Assembly (NCBI RefSeq): GCF_018223745.1
Contig: NZ_CP073653.1
Coordinates: 2,074,001 to 2,138,000 of the forward strand
Source of the DNA: Clostridium beijerinckii
Lineage (GTDB): Bacteria > Bacillota > Clostridia > Clostridiales > Clostridiaceae
Reading direction: 5' to 3'
Length of the DNA stretch: 64,000 bases
Shown here: piece by piece, positions 60,956 through 64,000 of the stretch
Numbering within the stretch: the stretch's first letter is position 1
Layout of the letters: every line of letters starts with the position of its first letter
Notes under the pieces: model-generated
What the model saw: the letters and a program-made list of their open reading frames with translations, nothing else
The model's database searches: none
Told to the model about the DNA's origin: nothing
Made by a program: the position numbers and the translations under genes

Positions 60956-61834
60956 CTATTTAATTATTAGATCTCCATCATATGATGTAATTATTTTATA
61001 TAAATCAGGGCGACGATCTCTGAATATTCCCCATTCAATACGTTGTGTCTCCAATTGATCTAAATCAAATTCAGCAACTAATACTGTTTCTTCTGTACGA
61101 TTAGCTTCAACAATTTTATTTCCTTGAGGACCTGCTATAAAAGAAGAACCATAAAATGTTATTTTAGAATCTTCATCTTCTTCAACTCCAACACGGTTTG
61201 ATGCAATTACAGGAACTAAATTTGCAGCAGCATGACCTAACATGCAAGCTTGCCAATGGTCTTTTGAATCAATAGAGCCGTCTTGTGGCTCAGAGCCAAT
61301 AGCAGTAGGATAGAATATCATTTCAGCTCCCATTAAAGTCATACATCTAGCAGCTTCAGGATACCATTGATCCCAACAGATACCTACACCGATTTTTCCG
61401 TAGCGCGTATTCCATACTTTAAATCCGGTATCTCCAGGATTAAAGTAGAATTTTTCTTCATATCCAGGACCATCAGGAATGTGACTTTTTCTGTAAGTTC
61501 CAAGTATTTCACCATTAGCATCGATTATCGCTATAGCGTTATATCTAGCATAATTCTTCTTTTCATAGAAGCTTATTGGTAGCACTACCTTAAGCTCTTT
61601 AGCAATTTCTTTAAAATGATTTATTGCTTTATTTTGTGCTACTTCGGTAGCATATACATAGTAATCAGATTTCTCTTTTTGACAAAAATATGGAGTTTCA
61701 AATAATTCTTGAAGTAGAATAATTTGAGCACCTTTTCCAGCTGCTTCTCTTACGAATTTTTCTGCTTTAGAAATATTTTCATCAATATTACAAGAACAGC
61801 TCATTTGTGTAGCTGCAACTTTAACTTTTCTCAT
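60956..61834 (-). CDS. aguB: N-carbamoylputrescine amidase
   Basis: The 292-residue nitrilase-family enzyme hydrolyses N-carbamoylputrescine to putrescine, CO2 and ammonia. The catalytic triad is Glu43 (LLQELFETPYF), Lys116 (YRKSHIPDGPGYEEKFYF) and Cys153 (VGICWDQWYPEAARCM). The neighbour aguA makes its substrate. It starts 22 bp after aguA ends, with GAGGTGAT upstream. The length is normal. Confidence 0.95.
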   Translation of the reverse strand: MRKVKVAATQMSCSCNIDENISKAEKFVREAAGKGAQIILLQELFETPYFCQKEKSDYYVYATEVAQNKAINHFKEIAKELKVVLPISFYEKKNYARYNAIAIIDANGEILGTYRKSHIPDGPGYEEKFYFNPGDTGFKVWNTRYGKIGVGICWDQWYPEAARCMTLMGAEMIFYPTAIGSEPQDGSIDSKDHWQACMLGHAAANLVPVIASNRVGVEEDEDSKITFYGSSFIAGPQGNKIVEANRTEETVLVAEFDLDQLETQRIEWGIFRDRRPDLYKIITSYDGDLIIK

Positions 61835-61856
61835 GTTATCACCTCATCTTATTTTT

Positions 61857-62900
61857 CTATAGTACTTTTAGGTTTCTTGGAAATGGCATTTGTTGAGTTG
61901 TGCAATGTACATTACCGCCTTCTTTAATAACAGCCATTCCATCTACAGTTCTTATTCTTCTTTTTGGGAAAGTTAAACTTAATACTTTCTCAGCCATTTT
62001 ATCTGCTTTTGATGCATTTCCACCAAAAGTAGGTAAGATAATACCATCATTAACAAAATAAAAGTTTAGATAACTTAGAGTTAGCCTTTCTCCTTTGTAT
62101 TCAGCTCTAGGTGGTTGATTAATTGGGATAATTTCAAACTTTCTGCCCTTTGCGTCTGTTGAATTTTTTAAGATTTCAATATTTTCTAAAGTAATTTTGT
62201 AATTTGCATCATTTGGATCATCACAAGTTTGAATAATTATTTTAGTAGGTTCAGCAAAGCAGGCTATATTATCAACATGGCCGTCAGTTTCATCTCCATC
62301 TAGTCCGTTCTTAAGCCAAATAATTTTTTCTATGTTCAAGTATTGCTTTAAATATGTTTCAATTTGTTCTCTAGTAAGGTTAGGATTTCTGTTAGGATTT
62401 AGCAAACATTCTTCAGTAGTAATCAATGTCCCCTCACCATCAGTATGAAGAGAACCTCCTTCCATAATTAAAGGAGCATCAAATTTTTTAATATTGTAAT
62501 GCTCTAAAATTTGAGGAGCTACTTTATCATCTAAATCCCATGGTGCATATTTTTCACCCCAGGCATTAAACTTCCAATTTACACCTGCTCTATTTCCTTC
62601 GTCATCAATTAGAAATGTAGGGCCATTATCTCTAAGCCATGCATCACTATGTTCAATAGGGAGTAGTTCTATATTAGACTCACTAAAAAGTTTTTTTACA
62701 TTATCCAATTCATATGGATTAACAATTACTGAAACTGGTTCAAATTCAGCAATTGATTGAATATATTCTGCATATCCAGCACAAACATCTTTATAGTTAT
62801 CTGGATGACACATTGAATCTTTTACTGGCCAAGATATGAATGTACGCTCATGAGCAGTCCATTCAGCAGGCATTTTATAATTAAAATCTTTTGGATACAT
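61857..62900 (-). CDS. aguA: Agmatine deiminase
   Basis: The 347-residue guanidino-group hydrolase converts agmatine to N-carbamoylputrescine and ammonia. The family residues are visible: Asp91 in DAWLRDNGPTF, His208 in DETDGHVDNIACF, and catalytic Cys333 in EGGNVHCTTQQMPFP. ATG 62918 is in frame, but GAGG at 62910-62907 supports ATG 62900. The pair with aguB makes putrescine from agmatine without urea. No agmatine/putrescine antiporter or carbamate kinase gene is visible, so this looks like the biosynthetic branch. Confidence 0.96.
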   Translation of the reverse strand: MYPKDFNYKMPAEWTAHERTFISWPVKDSMCHPDNYKDVCAGYAEYIQSIAEFEPVSVIVNPYELDNVKKLFSESNIELLPIEHSDAWLRDNGPTFLIDDEGNRAGVNWKFNAWGEKYAPWDLDDKVAPQILEHYNIKKFDAPLIMEGGSLHTDGEGTLITTEECLLNPNRNPNLTREQIETYLKQYLNIEKIIWLKNGLDGDETDGHVDNIACFAEPTKIIIQTCDDPNDANYKITLENIEILKNSTDAKGRKFEIIPINQPPRAEYKGERLTLSYLNFYFVNDGIILPTFGGNASKADKMAEKVLSLTFPKRRIRTVDGMAVIKEGGNVHCTTQQMPFPRNLKVL

Positions 62901-62938
62901 ACAATACCTCTTTTTCATGCTTATATTTTATATTTTTA

Positions 62939-62954
62939 ATACTATATATAGTAT
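62939..62954. promoter_or_regulatory. Perfect palindrome at the aguA transcription start
   Basis: ATACTATATATAGTAT is a 16-bp perfect palindrome just downstream of the -10 box of the aguA promoter on the minus strand, where a repressor would bind. It is A/T-only apart from one C and one G, so chance is possible. Confidence 0.4.
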
Positions 62955-62961
62955 CTATCAT

Positions 62962-62991
62962 ATAATAAACTCCACATTGCATCAATGTCAA
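62962..62991 (-). promoter_or_regulatory. Promoter of aguA-aguB
   Basis: On the minus strand, TTGACA (62991-62986) and TATTAT (62967-62962) are 18 bases apart, ~62 bp before aguA. Confidence 0.75.
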
Positions 62992-63232
62992 GGCCTGAAT
63001 TATAGGAAGAATATAGATGGATTTTTAACGGTTACATTTTTAAGAATAAGGTATATTTTTTACCTTGATTATGTTTTTATGAAAATTGTAGAAATATACA
63101 TCTATAAACGTTATCATAGGCCTAATACAAAATATTACACTATTTTTATAAATTAAACGTATAATTCATTGTGCTAAAATTATAGTGGTTATTATAACAA
63201 TGTTTCATAGAATAAAGTATGGAGTGATTATT

Positions 63233-64000
63233 ATGAGCTATATTCAAAAAGGTACACGTGAATTTCGCCATGCTAGTATTGCTTTATTTGCTGGCGGCTT
63301 TAATACATTTGCGATTTTATATTGTACACAACCATTAATGCCTTATTTGTCTAAGGAATTTGGTATATCACCTACAATGGCGAGTTTATCGCTGTCAGTT
63401 ACAACATGTACATTGGCTGTTAGTATGTTGATTTTTGGTTCATTGTCAGAGGTTCTTGGGAGAAAGCCAATTATGTGTTTTTCTCTTTTCGCATCATCAA
63501 TACTAGCAGTATTGACGGCTATTGTTCCTAATTTTAACAGTATGCTAGTAATACGATGTTTGCAAGGATTTGTCTTAGCGGGATTACCTGCAATAGCTAT
63601 GGCTTATATTAGTGAGGAAATTGACAAATCAAGTTTAGGATTAGTAATGGGGTTATATATAAGTGGTAATTCTATAGGTGGAATGAGTGGACGTATTATT
63701 ATAGGGGTAATTAATGATTTTTTTAACTGGAGATTAGCGTTGGCAGTTATAGGTATTTTAGGACTTATTTCAAGTTTTTTGTTTTGGAGAAAGCTGCCTT
63801 TATCAAAGCATTTCGAGGCTAGATCATTTGAAATTAAGAATTTAATTAAATCAAGTTTTAATCATTTAAAGAATCCTAATCTTCTTTGCTTATATGGTAT
63901 TGGATTTTTAATTATGGGAAGTTTTGTTTCGTTATATAATTTTATAGGTTTTCAATTAATTGAACGACCATACAATTTGAGCCAAACCTTAGTGAGCTTT
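63233..64000 (+). CDS. MFS transporter, YnfM-like (gene cut by window edge)
   Basis: The first 256 residues of a major-facilitator-superfamily exporter are present. It begins YIQKGTREFRHASIALF, has helices 1-7 in view, and contains the A-motif (GSLSEVLGRKPIM), a motif B-like LVIRCLQGFVLAGLPAIAMAY, and GRIIIGVINDFFNWRLAL. It resembles YnfM-type 'arabinose/multidrug efflux' proteins; the substrate is unknown. GGAG lies before the ATG at 63233. Confidence 0.88.
   Translation, partial: MSYIQKGTREFRHASIALFAGGFNTFAILYCTQPLMPYLSKEFGISPTMASLSLSVTTCTLAVSMLIFGSLSEVLGRKPIMCFSLFASSILAVLTAIVPNFNSMLVIRCLQGFVLAGLPAIAMAYISEEIDKSSLGLVMGLYISGNSIGGMSGRIIIGVINDFFNWRLALAVIGILGLISSFLFWRKLPLSKHFEARSFEIKNLIKSSFNHLKNPNLLCLYGIGFLIMGSFVSLYNFIGFQLIERPYNLSQTLVSF

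Noticed and set aside
62917..63156. 79-codon plus-strand open frame upstream of the MFS gene
   Set aside because: It has no ribosome binding site and spans the promoter region of aguA; the product is a meaningless hydrophobic/basic string.

Overview
The base composition is very A+T-rich, genes have strong AGGAGG-type ribosome binding sites, and the gene content is that of an anaerobic, spore-forming Firmicute: a GerW/YtfJ spore protein, a DUF4489 protein, several small Cys/Gly- or His-rich spore-type proteins, an [FeFe]-hydrogenase-like protein and a c-di-GMP-II riboswitch. The window is most likely chromosomal Clostridium sensu stricto, perhaps near C. beijerinckii; the species is a guess. 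No tRNA, rRNA, CRISPR array or prophage was seen.

Layout. 1-10 kb: the end of a MATE efflux gene, fused glutathione synthase gshF, spore-type and unknown proteins, a split ThrE-type exporter, glyA, an isochorismatase-like hydrolase and small unknown genes. 10-20 kb: topB, two D,D-carboxypeptidases, scpA-scpB, the ytfI-gerW pair, and a two-gene redox operon (PyrK-like electron-transfer protein plus Cys-rich flavoprotein). 20-32 kb: YmaF-type protein, YjeM-type permease, a GntR/YtrA-type ABC operon with a visible promoter and a perfect operator, a Gly/Cys-rich small protein, an RluB-type pseudouridine synthase, an RpiR regulator, cca, and a FIST sensor paired with a soluble chemoreceptor. 32-43 kb: ComFB, LemA/TPM pair, CorA, Ca2+/H+ exchanger, gloA, a class B PBP, the hydrogenase-like protein, class II aldolase and a CarD regulator.

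43-54 kb is the most regulated and mobile part. It holds a zinc-ribbon gene whose ribosome binding site can be buried by its own leader, a DsrE-family gene remnant, an ECF S-component, a purine riboswitch in front of a COG2509-type flavoprotein, and an IS630 element lying between two related ~300-bp palindromic elements that share its end sequences. Next come a c-di-GMP-II riboswitch with terminator controlling two tiny unknown genes, and a biotin operon (bioB-bioY) with a BirA-type operator. 54-64 kb: a minimal kinase-like protein, a SIMPL protein, a ~295-nt non-coding RNA on the minus strand (6S RNA candidate), a complete MurNAc recycling operon (murQ-murP-mupG-murR) with an operator-overlapped promoter, agmatine catabolism genes aguA-aguB, and the start of an MFS transporter.

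Themes. Cell-wall building and recycling recur (two carboxypeptidases, PBP, murQ-murP-mupG-murR, a YtrA-type operon). So do thiol and redox metabolism (gshF, gloA, hydrogenase-like protein, flavoproteins). Several RNA-level switches lie within about 12 kb.
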